From Pleomorphomonas sp. PLEO (GTDB lineage Bacteria > Pseudomonadota > Alphaproteobacteria > Rhizobiales > Pleomorphomonadaceae), in contig NZ_CP166625.1 in assembly GCF_041320595.1 (NCBI RefSeq), positions 908,501-972,500 of the forward strand: a stretch of DNA of 64,000 nucleotides, written 5' to 3'. Below are positions 55,301 through 63,088 of this stretch, in pieces. A program made the translations under genes and the position numbers. The notes beneath the pieces were generated by a model. It did no database searches. It had not been told where the DNA came from and worked only from the letters and a program-made list of their open reading frames with translations. Within the stretch, counting starts at the first letter, position 1; the number at the start of each line of letters is the position of its first letter.

Positions 55301-55539
55301 ATGGACGTAGTCCCCGCGCGCAGGATGACCGCCGCCAGGACCGTCGACCACAGGGTGAGCGGCGCGAAGGGCGCGAAGAGCGCCGCTTCGGAGATCGTCG
55401 CGACGGCCGTCCTGTCGAGCGGAACGGTGAGCGCCCCCCCGAGCGCGCGCCGCGCAAGGAAAAGGTCGCCGATCCCAATTCACCGTTTGCCGCGCTGGCG
55501 GCCCTCAAGGCGTCGCTTGAGCAGCAGAAGAAGAAGTAG
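52399..55539 (+). CDS. SUV3-like superfamily 2 helicase with disordered C-terminal tail
   Basis: DEAD/DExH-type RNA helicase, 1046 aa from the ATG at 52399. Motif I is GPTNTGKT (23-30), motif II is DEVQ (105-108), motif III is SATARPLI, and motif VI is QIAGRAGRY. It resembles mitochondrial SUV3 and its alphaproteobacterial relatives. The last 220 residues are low complexity: first Ala/Glu/Thr-rich and acidic, then Arg/Gly/Asp/Glu-rich, ending ASLEQQKKK. A probable RNA helicase in RNA decay or ribosome biogenesis. The next gene, an S4 RNA-binding protein, starts 14 bp downstream. Confidence 0.88.
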   Translation: MNIVRAAPLSSIARARAVTAVLGPTNTGKTHLAIEKMLSHGSGAIGLPLRLLAREVYGRIVARVGASAVALVTGEEKIVPRDARYWVATVEAMPRDLDVAFVAIDEVQLAGDIERGHVFTDRLLNVRGRQETMLLGSATARPLIERLLPGVAVTSRPRLSHLAYTGAKKITRLPPRSAIVAFSADEVYAVAELIRRQRGGAAVVMGALSPRTRNAQVALFQNGEVDFLVATDAVGMGLNLDVDHVAFAQARKFDGYQYRGLTSAELGQIAGRAGRYLNDGTFGVTGRVMPFDDDTVTAIEGHDFEPVGIFQWRNGDLDFSSVDALRASLEKLPGVEGLTRALPSDDQRALDFALRAEDVAAAAYGRERVALLWDVCQLPDFRKISPAQHGDLIVALYRFLIAKGVIPDDWFARQVGLSDRTDGDIDTLSRRLADIRTWTFVANRPDWLFAPGHWREKTRAIEDRLSDALHERLTQRFVDRRTSVLLKRLRENTMLEAEITGTGGVLVEGQAVGELHGFRFVPDPGVGGDGSEAKALKAAAQQALSGEFDKRAEKISKAPNEEIVLSTDGSLRWLGEPVGRLVAGDDTLTPRVMLLADEQLAGAAREKAQDRLDLWVGAHIQTLLKPLFDLRTAADLEGIARGVSFRMVEALGTVERHDIADDVKALDQTQRAVMRKYGVRFGAYHIYVPALLKPAPAALVAQLWALKHGSLDMAGLAELPQLSASGRTSIKVDPAFDKTLYRLVGFRVAGERAVRLDILERLADIIRPLIAFKSVDGATPPEGALPQGGSFTVTVAMTSLLGCSGEDFASILRGLGYRSEKRTIKVPVKPQKAEASADGVTSETVPAVADVAEVSTEASTETPVVETSLVDAPAAEAQMPAADATEASADVAAAESAPTAEGAVEVPAEAAETVAFEDREVDVWRPGRGDRPRHGDHRGDQRNERRGGPHRGAAATRPGEPAEAAPADGRSPRAQDDRRQDRRPQGERREGREERRFGDRRDGRPVERNGERPPERAPRKEKVADPNSPFAALAALKASLEQQKKK

Positions 55540-55553
55540 GAGATCGGGCGGGC

Positions 55554-55928
55554 GTGTCCGAGGAACGAGGTTCCGACCGGCAACGGATCGACAAGTGGTT
55601 GGTCTACGCAAGGGTGGTCAAGACGCGGACGCTCGGTCAAGCGCTCGCGACCTCTGGTCACGTCCGTCTCAACGGCCGCAAAATCGATGACCCGGCCCAG
55701 CCCGTCAAGGCTGGTGATGTCTTGACCATCGGCCTTCATGGCGGTGTCAGGGTGTTGAAGGTCCTCGATTTCGCCGAGCGTCGTGGTTCTTATTCAGTTG
55801 CCTCGGAACTCTATGAGGATCTGACGCCGCCGGCTGAGAAAGCTACCGGTCCGACCATCGATGCGGGTGAGGGGCGACCGACAAAACGCGATCGCCGCCG
55901 CTTCGACAGATTGACCGAGCCAGACTGA
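55554..55928 (+). CDS. S4-domain RNA-binding protein (Hsp15-like)
   Basis: Protein of 124 aa with an N-terminal S4 domain (RIDKWLVYARVVKTRTLGQALA, GHVRLNGRKIDDPAQPVKAGDVLTI) and a basic tail (PTKRDRRRFDRLTEPD). Hsp15-like proteins bind 50S subunits carrying nascent chains. The GTG at 55554 is used. It is cotranscribed with the helicase by spacing. Confidence 0.88.
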   Translation: MSEERGSDRQRIDKWLVYARVVKTRTLGQALATSGHVRLNGRKIDDPAQPVKAGDVLTIGLHGGVRVLKVLDFAERRGSYSVASELYEDLTPPAEKATGPTIDAGEGRPTKRDRRRFDRLTEPD

Positions 55929-56013
55929 AATTACCGATGATCGCGCTTGAACGGCCGAAGGAACTCCGGTACGCCATCCGCCGTTCCGCCTGTGGATATC
56001 AGGGTATTCGCTC

Positions 56014-56352
56014 ATGACCTATGTCGTCACCGACAACTGCATTGCCTGCAAATACACCGATTGCGTGGAAGTCTGTCCTGTCGACTGCTTCTACGAGGGC
56101 GAGAACATGCTCGTCATCAATCCCGACGAGTGCATCGACTGCGGCGTCTGCGAACCTGAATGTCCGGCTGAAGCGATCAAACCGGATACGGAGCCAGGCC
56201 TCGACAACTGGTTGAAACTCAACGCCGAGTATTCCGTGGTGTGGCCCAATCTCGCCGCTCGTCGCGACCCTCTGCCAAACGCCAAGGATAACGATGGCGT
56301 GGAAGGCAAGCTTGCCGCCCTGTTCTCGCCCAAGCCGGGCAAAGGGGGCTGA
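56014..56352 (+). CDS. fdxA: Ferredoxin FdxA (7Fe-type)
   Basis: Small ferredoxin of 112 aa carrying 3Fe-4S and 4Fe-4S clusters. Cysteines are at 9, 12, 17, 21 and 25 ([19 protein letters not shown]) and at 40, 43, 46 and 50 ([14 protein letters not shown]). The C-terminal extension is typical of FdxA. It lies between the S4 gene and carD, an arrangement common in Rhizobiales. Confidence 0.96.
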   Translation: MTYVVTDNCIACKYTDCVEVCPVDCFYEGENMLVINPDECIDCGVCEPECPAEAIKPDTEPGLDNWLKLNAEYSVVWPNLAARRDPLPNAKDNDGVEGKLAALFSPKPGKGG

Positions 56353-56746
56353 GGAAACGTACCGCCGAACCCGCGCAATAGGCAATGCAGCCATGTGACG
56401 GCGCATTTTTGCGGCGTATCGTGTCATATTGCTTTGTTTTTTGTGCTTTTTGTGCTACAGCTAACGTTGACAGTCGACGAATTCTTCCGGTCGCTCGCGG
56501 GGCCCTGCACAGGGTCTTTTTTATGGCCTGCATGAAGGCTTAAGCCTTGGTGTGGGTCTTGCCATGTGCATGGTAAGTACGCTGCGAGCGGAAGTGAAAC
56601 CCCAGTTCGACTGAAAACAACGCGAAAGCGTGTCGGCGGAGCGGACGTACAGGTTCGCAGTTCATAATCGACCCGTCTTATTCTTTCTGCTTCCGAGCAG
56701 AAGAGGGTGATTTGTTGCCGCCGGCACCGAGGAGTGGATGGACTGA
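56353..56746. other. Intergenic region fdxA / carD
   Basis: About 394 bp with no supported protein gene. It contains a TTGACA element (56467-56472), a small hairpin with a T-run (56499-56522), the palindrome AAGGCTTAAGCCTT (56535-56548) and CCATG-TG-CATGG (56562-56573). It must contain the carD promoter and could include a short RNA. Confidence 0.5.
56499..56522 (+). terminator. Terminator-like hairpin between fdxA and carD
   Basis: GGGGCCCTG-CA-CAGGGTC with a short stem, then a T6 run at 56517-56522. It could end fdxA transcripts, or a short transcript started near the TTGACA at 56467. The stem is short. Confidence 0.5.
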
Positions 56747-57337
56747 ATGGCCACTGCGAAGAAACCCGCTGTCCGTAATGGGTTCAAGACCAACGAGCAC
56801 ATCGTCTATCCGGCCCATGGGGTCGGCCAAATCGTCGCCGTCGAGGAGCAGGAAATCGCCGGCATGAAGCTGGAGCTGTATGTCATCGTGTTCGAGAAGG
56901 ACAAGATGACCCTGCGCGTTCCTATGGCCAAGGCCGAACAGGTTGGCATGCGCAAGCTTGCCGAGGACGAAACCGTCGACAAGGCGCTCGAAATCATCAA
57001 GGGGCGCGCTCGCGTCAAGCGCACCATGTGGAGCCGCCGCGCTCAGGAATACGAAGCCAAGATCAATTCCGGCGATCTGGTTGCCATTTCCGAGGTGGTG
57101 CGCGACCTGCACCGCGCGTCGAGCCAGCCCGAGCAGTCCTATTCGGAGCGTCAGCTCTATGAGGCGGCGCTCGATCGCATGGCCCGCGAGATTTCGGCGG
57201 TGTCCCGCATCACCGAAACCGAGGCCATTCGCCGCATCGAGGACAGCCTCAACAAGAGCCCGAAGCGTATCGCTGCGCGCGGCGACACCGCTGAGGAAGT
57301 CGTCGACGAAAGCGAGGACGAGGCGGAAGCCGCCTGA
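56747..57337 (+). CDS. carD: CarD-family transcriptional regulator (CdnL-like)
   Basis: RNA polymerase-binding regulator of 196 aa. The CarD_TRCF/RID domain at about 15-75 begins FKTNEHIVYPAHGVGQIVAVEEQEI and contains VIVFEKDKMTLRVPM. The helical C-terminal domain has KRTMWSRRAQEYEAKINSGD. The end is acidic (EEVVDESEDEAEAA). It stabilises promoter open complexes, including at rRNA promoters. A strong terminator follows. Confidence 0.95.
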   Translation: MATAKKPAVRNGFKTNEHIVYPAHGVGQIVAVEEQEIAGMKLELYVIVFEKDKMTLRVPMAKAEQVGMRKLAEDETVDKALEIIKGRARVKRTMWSRRAQEYEAKINSGDLVAISEVVRDLHRASSQPEQSYSERQLYEAALDRMAREISAVSRITETEAIRRIEDSLNKSPKRIAARGDTAEEVVDESEDEAEAA

Positions 57338-57376
57338 TAAGCGTCGCCGGCGCTTCGGTCCGTGTTATTTTTTCGA

Positions 57377-57407
57377 GACCCGGCGGGGAGACCTGCCGGG
57401 TCTTTTT
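57377..57407 (+). terminator. Terminator after carD
   Basis: Perfect 8-bp stem GACCCGGC (57377-57384) / GCCGGGTC (57395-57402) followed by TTTTT (57403-57407). Confidence 0.9.
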
Positions 57408-57445
57408 CATAGGGGGGCGGCGCGGGGAGGCGTCGGTCAATCATC

Positions 57446-58345
57446 ATGGGGAAGACAATGACAGGTCCATCTTGGGCGTGGCTGACCACGACCGCCCTGA
57501 TGGCACCGTTTTTGACGGTCACGGCACATGCCGGGGACAGCGGGGCGATATTTCGCTCGGTCGCGGTCAGAGAATGCACGGCGACTTGGCGCGATGCCAT
57601 CTGCCTGGGGGCGCCGCTTGTCTCGGGATCGGCCACCACAGCGCTCGACGTTCTGCGCGATGTTTATCCTGGGTTGGGCGCTGATGGCACCGGCAAGCAG
57701 TTTGCTGGCGCCGAAGCTGTCGAGTCCGCAAGTGACCCCGATGCGGGCGATCCGGCCGACCGAGCCGTTAATATAGAAGACTATGGCGATCGGTCAGAGA
57801 TCGCTGTTATCGAAGGGGGAAAAGCAGCCTATGCCGCCGTCGTGAGTAGCGGTGTTGTCGCCGTGGCTCAGATAAGGCCAGACTATAGGCCGTTAGGGCG
57901 GCTTCAGGTGGCGACCGATCCGGGTGGGCCGACTATCGGCTACCGGCTATTGCTCGCCGCGCCCGATAGTCCTGTCGTGGTAACAGACAGCAGCCATTTC
58001 AACTCTCAGGAAGGCTTCGACTCGTTGCATCTTGTCGGAGTGGTTGGCGGCCGACTCGTCGATCTCTACGACGGTCCCTACCTCTATTCGCTGGCAGAGG
58101 AGACCGAGCATTGCGAGACCCTCGACCATCGGGAAGCGGTGCCCTCCCTCGAAATTCGAAAGCAAGGCCATCATGGCTTGGCGGACTTCGGCATTGCCGT
58201 CGATTACACAGCGACTTGCATCAACGGTGAAAAGCGGAAGCTGGTCAAGAAGAAGTCCTTCCGGCTGCGGCTGATCTATGACGGCACGCGTTACGATGGC
58301 GATTCAGGAGCCCTGGACGACTTCAATTCCACCTTCACGGAATGA
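57446..58345 (+). CDS. Exported protein of unknown function
   Basis: Protein of 299 aa with a signal peptide (TTTALMAPFLTVTAHAG). Paired cysteines flank AVRECTATWRDAICLGAP near residue 45, and two more lie in EETEHCETLDH and DYTATCINGEK. The central part is acidic. The C-terminal half contains GFDSLHLVGVVGGRLVDLYDGPYLYSL and KKKSFRLRLIYDGTRYDGD, suggesting a beta-rich fold. No family was recognised. It is a single gene between carD and the convergent pirin gene. Confidence 0.7.
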   Translation: MGKTMTGPSWAWLTTTALMAPFLTVTAHAGDSGAIFRSVAVRECTATWRDAICLGAPLVSGSATTALDVLRDVYPGLGADGTGKQFAGAEAVESASDPDAGDPADRAVNIEDYGDRSEIAVIEGGKAAYAAVVSSGVVAVAQIRPDYRPLGRLQVATDPGGPTIGYRLLLAAPDSPVVVTDSSHFNSQEGFDSLHLVGVVGGRLVDLYDGPYLYSLAEETEHCETLDHREAVPSLEIRKQGHHGLADFGIAVDYTATCINGEKRKLVKKKSFRLRLIYDGTRYDGDSGALDDFNSTFTE

Positions 58346-58392
58346 GCGCCGCCGCCAAACCTGGCGGCGGCGCTCAGTTTTCACACGATACC

Positions 58393-59091
58393 TTAGCGGC
58401 CCATGTCGAACAGCAGGATCTCCGCGTCACCTGTGGCGGTGATCGACAGGTTCGGCTGCCGCTCGATCGCCGCGCCGTCACCCTCCTGGAGGTCCTGACC
58501 GTTGACCGTGACGTTGCCACGCGCCACGTGCAGCCAGCCGAGCCGACCTGCTGCGAAGGCGTGCTCAACTTCGGTCCCGGCCTTGAGGCGGCCGGCATAG
58601 AGGTCGACGTCTCGATGCAGCGTCAACGCGCCGTCACGACCGTCGCGTGAGGCAACCAGCCGCAACCGATCCGCCAGCTCGTCACCAAAGCTGGTCTGCT
58701 CATAGGACGGGGCGAAGCCGTCCGCTTCCGGCAGGATCCAGATCTGAAGGAAGTGCACGGGATCGGTGGCGGAGGCATTGAACTCGCTATGGCGAATGCC
58801 CGTTCCGGCGCTCATGCGCTGCACGTCGCCCGGGCGGATGACCGAGCCGGTGCCGAGGCTATCGCGATGCTGCAAGGCGCCGTCCAGCACATAGGAAACG
58901 ATTTCCATGTCGGCATGCGGATGGGGCGGAAAGCCGCCGCCGCCAGCGACGCGGTCGTCATTGATGACGCGGAGCGGACCGAAGCCCATGGCCTCGGGGT
59001 CGAAATAGTGGCCGAACGAAAAGCTGTGGTGGCTATCGAGCCAGCCGGCGTCGGTATGGCCGCGCGCGTCGGCCTTGCGAATGGTGATCAT
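58393..59091 (-). CDS. Pirin-family protein (YhhW-like)
   Basis: Bicupin pirin, 232 aa. Metal ligands match the YhhW pattern: His57 and His59 in FPPHPHADMEIVSYVLDG, His101 and Glu103 in GTGIRHSEFNAS. YhhW-type pirins can have quercetinase-like activity; the physiological substrate is unclear. Starts at the ATG at 59091. Convergent with the exported unknown. Confidence 0.92.
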   Translation of the reverse strand: MITIRKADARGHTDAGWLDSHHSFSFGHYFDPEAMGFGPLRVINDDRVAGGGGFPPHPHADMEIVSYVLDGALQHRDSLGTGSVIRPGDVQRMSAGTGIRHSEFNASATDPVHFLQIWILPEADGFAPSYEQTSFGDELADRLRLVASRDGRDGALTLHRDVDLYAGRLKAGTEVEHAFAAGRLGWLHVARGNVTVNGQDLQEGDGAAIERQPNLSITATGDAEILLFDMGR

Positions 59092-59223
59092 GGCGGGTCT
59101 CCCTGAACGGGGCGATGCTTCATCGCCCGCTTGGTGACCCGAAGATGGGGCCCGCCGCGCCGTTTGTCAGGATGGCATGTTGCCGCCGCACTGTTCTCGA
59201 AAGATGAACAATCGGCCCTTGCA

Positions 59224-60720
59224 TCACCGATCGACGATGATCTTGACGCGCGTACCGGCGCGTGGCTCCTCGTTGGCGGCAAGACCGTTGAGGGCCCGGA
59301 ACAAGACGACGCCGCGATCCATCGGCACCATGCGCCGGGTCAGGGTGTCGGTGGTGTCGCTTGCGCCAACCGTGACGACACGGATGCGCAGAGGGGCCAG
59401 TGATGCCTTCTCGGCCTCGGACAGCGAGCGGAACGAAGCGACCGTCGAGCTGAAGGTCTGGTCGAGCGCGGCGGCGTCGCCACGTGTCGCGAACAGGAAG
59501 CGGAAGGCTTGGTCGGCGAAACGGATGACGGCGATGCGATAGGTGAAGCCGCGCGCCGATGCTGAAGCCACGGCGGCCGGTAGCCCGGCGATCGATACGG
59601 TGCGCACCGATTGTTGGTCGAGGCCGTTGACCCAGCCGGAGGTCAGATAGGCAACTAGATCGCTGCCCGCCGCGATGTTGGCGCCGTCAAAGCGCATGGC
59701 AACGCCATCCGCGTTGGTCGCCAGCACGGCCTTTGACGTATTGTCGATCAGGAAGCCTTCCGGCACTTCGAAAGCAAAGCCCAGCTTGGCATGCAAGAAC
59801 TGGCGGCCGCGTACGTAACCCTCGTTCGGGTCGTCGCCATACATGATGCCGTCGATGCGTGACAGATAGCCATCGTGGTCGACCTCGCCGTCGGTGACAC
59901 CGGTGGCCTTAGCCACCTCCTGCGCCTGGGCGAGGCGCTCAGGCGTCGAGGGGTGCGAGGACAGGAAGTCGATCGAGCCGGTGTCATCTTCGGGAAGGCC
60001 ATTCTTCCAGGCGGCGAGGCGCGACATCGACGTGAGGAACCGTGGCGAGGCGAACGGATCGAAGCCGGCCTTGGCCAGCGTTGCAATACCGATCCGGTCT
60101 GCTTCGAGTTCCTGAATCTGCGAGAATCGGGCCAGCGACACCTGCGTTGAAGCCAGCGCGACCCGTTGCACCGCCGGATCCTGCACCACGTCCTGGACCG
60201 CCTGACTGGCGACAGCGGCGGCCTCGGCCTTCTGGGCCCGCAGGAAGGCATGGCGCGCGGTGACGTGGGCCATCTCGTGGGAGATGACGGCGGCGACTTC
60301 GGCGGTATCGCTGGCGAGAGCCAGAAGGCCGCGCGTCACATAAACATAGCCGCCGGGCAGGGCGAATGCGTTGACGGCCGGCGAATTCAGGATGGTGACG
60401 CGATAGCTGCGCCAAGGCTCCGGGCTGGCGGCCACCAGCCGACCGACGACGCTGGCAATTGCCAGCTCCGCTTCGCGATCTTCGTAGGTGCCACCGAAAG
60501 CGGCGACGATCTTGGGGTGTTCACGTTCGGCGATCGCCACTTCATTGGGATCGACCTTGCCTTGCGGAACGGCGTTGGCGGCGGCGAGTTGATCGGCGGA
60601 CAAGCCACCGTCCTCGCCTGAAAGTCCCAGGCAGCCGGCAAGCGACAGGGCAAGCGCCATCGCGGCGGCCCGCGATGCCAGCCAGCAGAATTTGCCTGTC
60701 CAACCCATCCGTCCGGCCAT
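59224..60720 (-). CDS. M48-family metalloprotease lipoprotein
   Basis: Exported zinc protease, 498 aa. A lipobox LAGC places Cys at about 30. The zinc site is HEMAH at 148-152, with a downstream QELEADRIGI supplying the third ligand. The C-terminal half (about 300-498) is a family extension with RRMVPMDRGVVLFRALNGL near the end. It may act in outer-membrane protein quality control, as BepA-like enzymes do. The nuclease-fold gene lies 8 bp upstream on the same strand. Confidence 0.88.
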   Translation of the reverse strand: MAGRMGWTGKFCWLASRAAAMALALSLAGCLGLSGEDGGLSADQLAAANAVPQGKVDPNEVAIAEREHPKIVAAFGGTYEDREAELAIASVVGRLVAASPEPWRSYRVTILNSPAVNAFALPGGYVYVTRGLLALASDTAEVAAVISHEMAHVTARHAFLRAQKAEAAAVASQAVQDVVQDPAVQRVALASTQVSLARFSQIQELEADRIGIATLAKAGFDPFASPRFLTSMSRLAAWKNGLPEDDTGSIDFLSSHPSTPERLAQAQEVAKATGVTDGEVDHDGYLSRIDGIMYGDDPNEGYVRGRQFLHAKLGFAFEVPEGFLIDNTSKAVLATNADGVAMRFDGANIAAGSDLVAYLTSGWVNGLDQQSVRTVSIAGLPAAVASASARGFTYRIAVIRFADQAFRFLFATRGDAAALDQTFSSTVASFRSLSEAEKASLAPLRIRVVTVGASDTTDTLTRRMVPMDRGVVLFRALNGLAANEEPRAGTRVKIIVDR

Positions 60721-60728
60721 GCTACTTC

Positions 60729-61553
60729 CTAGTCCGTTCTCAAGTCCGACGCCGCGTCCGGCATCTGCAAGGCCAGCGGCGAATCGAGGTCCATATCAAG
60801 GCCATTTCGCCGATCCGCCCAGCCGCGCACCTCGACCATCCGGCCAGAGAAACTCTCCGGTGGCCGCCCGGCGGCAATGAGCGCTGACGTCATGGTTTCA
60901 CGAAGGCGCACCGTGGCATCCGTCCGGAAGTTGCCGCCAAAATTGATATAAGTTGTGCGACCCGATCGGCCAATCGAGGCGACCTTACCACGACCGAGCA
61001 CAAAATCGGGCAGGCCGGTAGCCGCCGCGTTGAGATCCGTCCATATCCGGCTTTGCTGCCAAATGCCACGCTTTTCGGCGCGCGCCCGGGTCTCGGCGGC
61101 GAGAAAGCGCGCCGCGCAGGGCGTAAACGACACATCGGCAAGGCCGGCGCCGGCAGCGAGGATCCGCTCGCCCAGGCTCTCGCCCCCTTCAAGCTGGATG
61201 ATGCCATGCAAGCGACCGCGACGGTCGGGATCGTCAGCCGAGACGACGACCGCAACCGGAATGCCGACAAGGCGAGCCATCACATCGAAATAGGCGGCGC
61301 GGATCGCCTCGCCCGCTTTCGCCGGCAGAATGACGCCATCGAGAACGACGGTGGGCGTGGGGTCGGGAGAGAGCTGGAGCCTCGTCAGCGTGACCACTGG
61401 TCGGACAGTTCCGGCCGGCAGCGACAGGGCTGTTTGAAGGCGGTGAGTCGGCACCACGGCGCTGTCGGCACACGTCTCTTCTGACCAACTTGGCTGAGCG
61501 ACCAAGAGGGCGATGACAAAAGACAGCACGGGAGCAAAGTGGGCGGAAAGCAT
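60729..61553 (-). CDS. Exported thermonuclease-fold (SNase-like) protein
   Basis: Exported protein, 274 aa, with a signal peptide (MLSAHFAPVLSFVIALLVAQ). The TNase-like domain spans about 50-170, with LDGVILPAK, AVVVSADDPDRRGRLHGIIQ and ARAEKRGIW, followed by a second region with YINFGGNFRTDATVRL. Not all catalytic residues of active staphylococcal nuclease are evident, so nuclease activity is uncertain. It is the first gene of a pair with the M48 protease. Confidence 0.75.
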   Translation of the reverse strand: MLSAHFAPVLSFVIALLVAQPSWSEETCADSAVVPTHRLQTALSLPAGTVRPVVTLTRLQLSPDPTPTVVLDGVILPAKAGEAIRAAYFDVMARLVGIPVAVVVSADDPDRRGRLHGIIQLEGGESLGERILAAGAGLADVSFTPCAARFLAAETRARAEKRGIWQQSRIWTDLNAAATGLPDFVLGRGKVASIGRSGRTTYINFGGNFRTDATVRLRETMTSALIAAGRPPESFSGRMVEVRGWADRRNGLDMDLDSPLALQMPDAASDLRTD

Positions 61554-61696
61554 CGACGGGTCTCTGATCCGCCGAATTCTAGCCGATGCTAAGCTTGCCG
61601 CCTATCCACTAGCTGACAAGGCTGCCTTCCCATTAGGACATGCAACCTTTCGAAAAGGGCTGTCAAAGCCGTCGTCGATTTGCTAGATGAGCCGAA

Positions 61697-61720
61697 GCGG
61701 CCGGACCGTGGTCCGGCCGC
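61697..61720. repeat. Perfect hairpin just upstream of tRNA-Arg
   Basis: GCGGCCGGAC (61697-61706) / GTCCGGCCGC (61711-61720), loop CGTG. The stem is very stable but no T-run follows. It ends five bases before the tRNA. It could be an upstream transcription-ending or processing structure. Confidence 0.6.
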
Positions 61721-61725
61721 ACCGC

Positions 61726-61802
<77 letters not shown>

Positions 61803-61818
61803 CTTTTCAACTGCTGTG

Positions 61819-62070
61819 CTACCTCTGTACTGCCCTGACGCCGCCGATCAGGATGCAGGCGCCGAGCACACCGGCGATGAGGTAGCCGATCCAACCGCCA
61901 AACGCGATGCCGAAGACCCCGAACAAGAAGCTGGCGATCGCGGCGCCGATGATGCCGAGAACGATGTTCAGGAACAGGCCGGTATCGGTTTTCATCAGGC
62001 CCGAGGCGATCCAGCCCGCGAGGCCGCCGATAATGATGGCTGCGATCCAGCCGATGCTTGCGTCGTTCAT
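61819..62070 (-). CDS. GlsB/YeaQ/YmgE-type stress-response membrane protein
   Basis: Small membrane protein of 83 aa with three hydrophobic segments and glycine zipper-like spacing: IGWIAAIIIGGLAGWIASGL, LFLNIVLGIIGAAIASFLFG and GWIGYLIAGVLGA. Members are part of stress regulons and are sometimes called transglycosylase-associated proteins. The ATG at 62070 has GAGGTGA upstream. Confidence 0.88.
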   Translation of the reverse strand: MNDASIGWIAAIIIGGLAGWIASGLMKTDTGLFLNIVLGIIGAAIASFLFGVFGIAFGGWIGYLIAGVLGACILIGGVRAVQR

Positions 62071-62335
62071 CTTCTCACCTCGAGCGATCCGTTTCAACGA
62101 ATGGTCCCGCCGCCTTCCGGTCGCGTGGGAGCTTTCGCTCCGCAACCTTCGGCCGGGCCGACGAGGGAATAACGAAATACTGAGCGAGCAGTTCCCGCCG
62201 AACATGGTTGAAACATGCGAGGTGATGGCGACGATCTGAAACGATGTCGCCAGTCTTAATCGTGGCGCGGTTCGATTTATGCTGACGCCGTCGTTCGCGA
62301 ATGTCGGCGACGCCAGCACGAGGGGCAAGGGCCGG

Positions 62336-63028
62336 TCAGTATCCGGCGGGGCTTCCTTTGCCCGCGCCGCCGACGATGGCGATACCGGCACTGGCCCCTA
62401 TCCGCGTGGCACCGGCTTCCACCATGGCCCACGCGGTCTCGGCCGTACGAACCCCACCGGAAGCCTTCACGCCCATCTCAGGACCGACCACCCGGCGCAT
62501 CAGCGTGATGTCTTCAACCGTCGCGCCACCGCTTGAGAAGCCCGTGGAGGTTTTGACAAAATCGGCGCCAAGGTCCTTGGCTGTTCGACAGGCTGTTTCC
62601 TTCTGGGCGTCGTCGAGCAAGCAGCTCTCGATGATCACCTTCAGCACCTTGCCAGCCGTTGCTTGTCGCACAGCGGCGATGTCGGCGCGGAAACGATCGA
62701 GATCGCCCTCATGCAAGGCACCGATGTCGATCACCATGTCGATCTCGTCGGCGCCGGCGGCGATGGCGCGCGAGGCCTCGTCGGCCTTGGCGGCGGCGCC
62801 CATGGCGCCGAGCGGGAAGCCGACGACCACACAAGTCTTGACCTTGCTACCCTTGAGACGTTCGGCCACGAAGCCGGCATGTACGGCATTGACGCAGACG
62901 GAGGCAAAGCCGTGGGTGATCGCCTCGTCGCAGAGCCGGGCGACTTCAGCCCTGGTTGCCTCCGGCTTAAGGATCGTGTGGTCGATCATGCCAGCCAGCA
63001 CCTGCGGATCGCGTTTCGTTCCCGCCAT
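62336..63028 (-). CDS. deoC: Deoxyribose-phosphate aldolase
   Basis: Cleaves 2-deoxyribose-5-phosphate to acetaldehyde and glyceraldehyde-3-phosphate; 230 aa from the ATG at 63028 (GGAG 8 nt upstream). The Schiff-base Lys is at about 159 (DFVKTSTGF), the second active-site Lys at about 188 ([10 protein letters not shown]), and EIDMVIDIG contributes the catalytic Asp. It completes the deo pathway fed by punA/deoA/deoB at the left end. Divergent from deoR. Confidence 0.96.
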   Translation of the reverse strand: MAGTKRDPQVLAGMIDHTILKPEATRAEVARLCDEAITHGFASVCVNAVHAGFVAERLKGSKVKTCVVVGFPLGAMGAAAKADEASRAIAAGADEIDMVIDIGALHEGDLDRFRADIAAVRQATAGKVLKVIIESCLLDDAQKETACRTAKDLGADFVKTSTGFSSGGATVEDITLMRRVVGPEMGVKASGGVRTAETAWAMVEAGATRIGASAGIAIVGGAGKGSPAGY

Positions 63029-63047
63029 TTCAACGACTCCATCCAGC

Positions 63048-63071
63048 TTTTGTGTTATGATTATCACAAAA
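63048..63071. promoter_or_regulatory. Palindromic operator candidate between deoC and deoR
   Basis: TTTTGTG (63048-63054) and CACAAAA (63065-63071) are perfect inverted repeats flanking TTATGATTAT. It sits midway between the divergent starts of deoC (63028) and deoR (63089), overlapping where both promoters must be. DeoR-family proteins bind palindromic sites of this kind. Confidence 0.65.
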
Positions 63072-63088
63072 TTTGTTCGGAACGTTTC

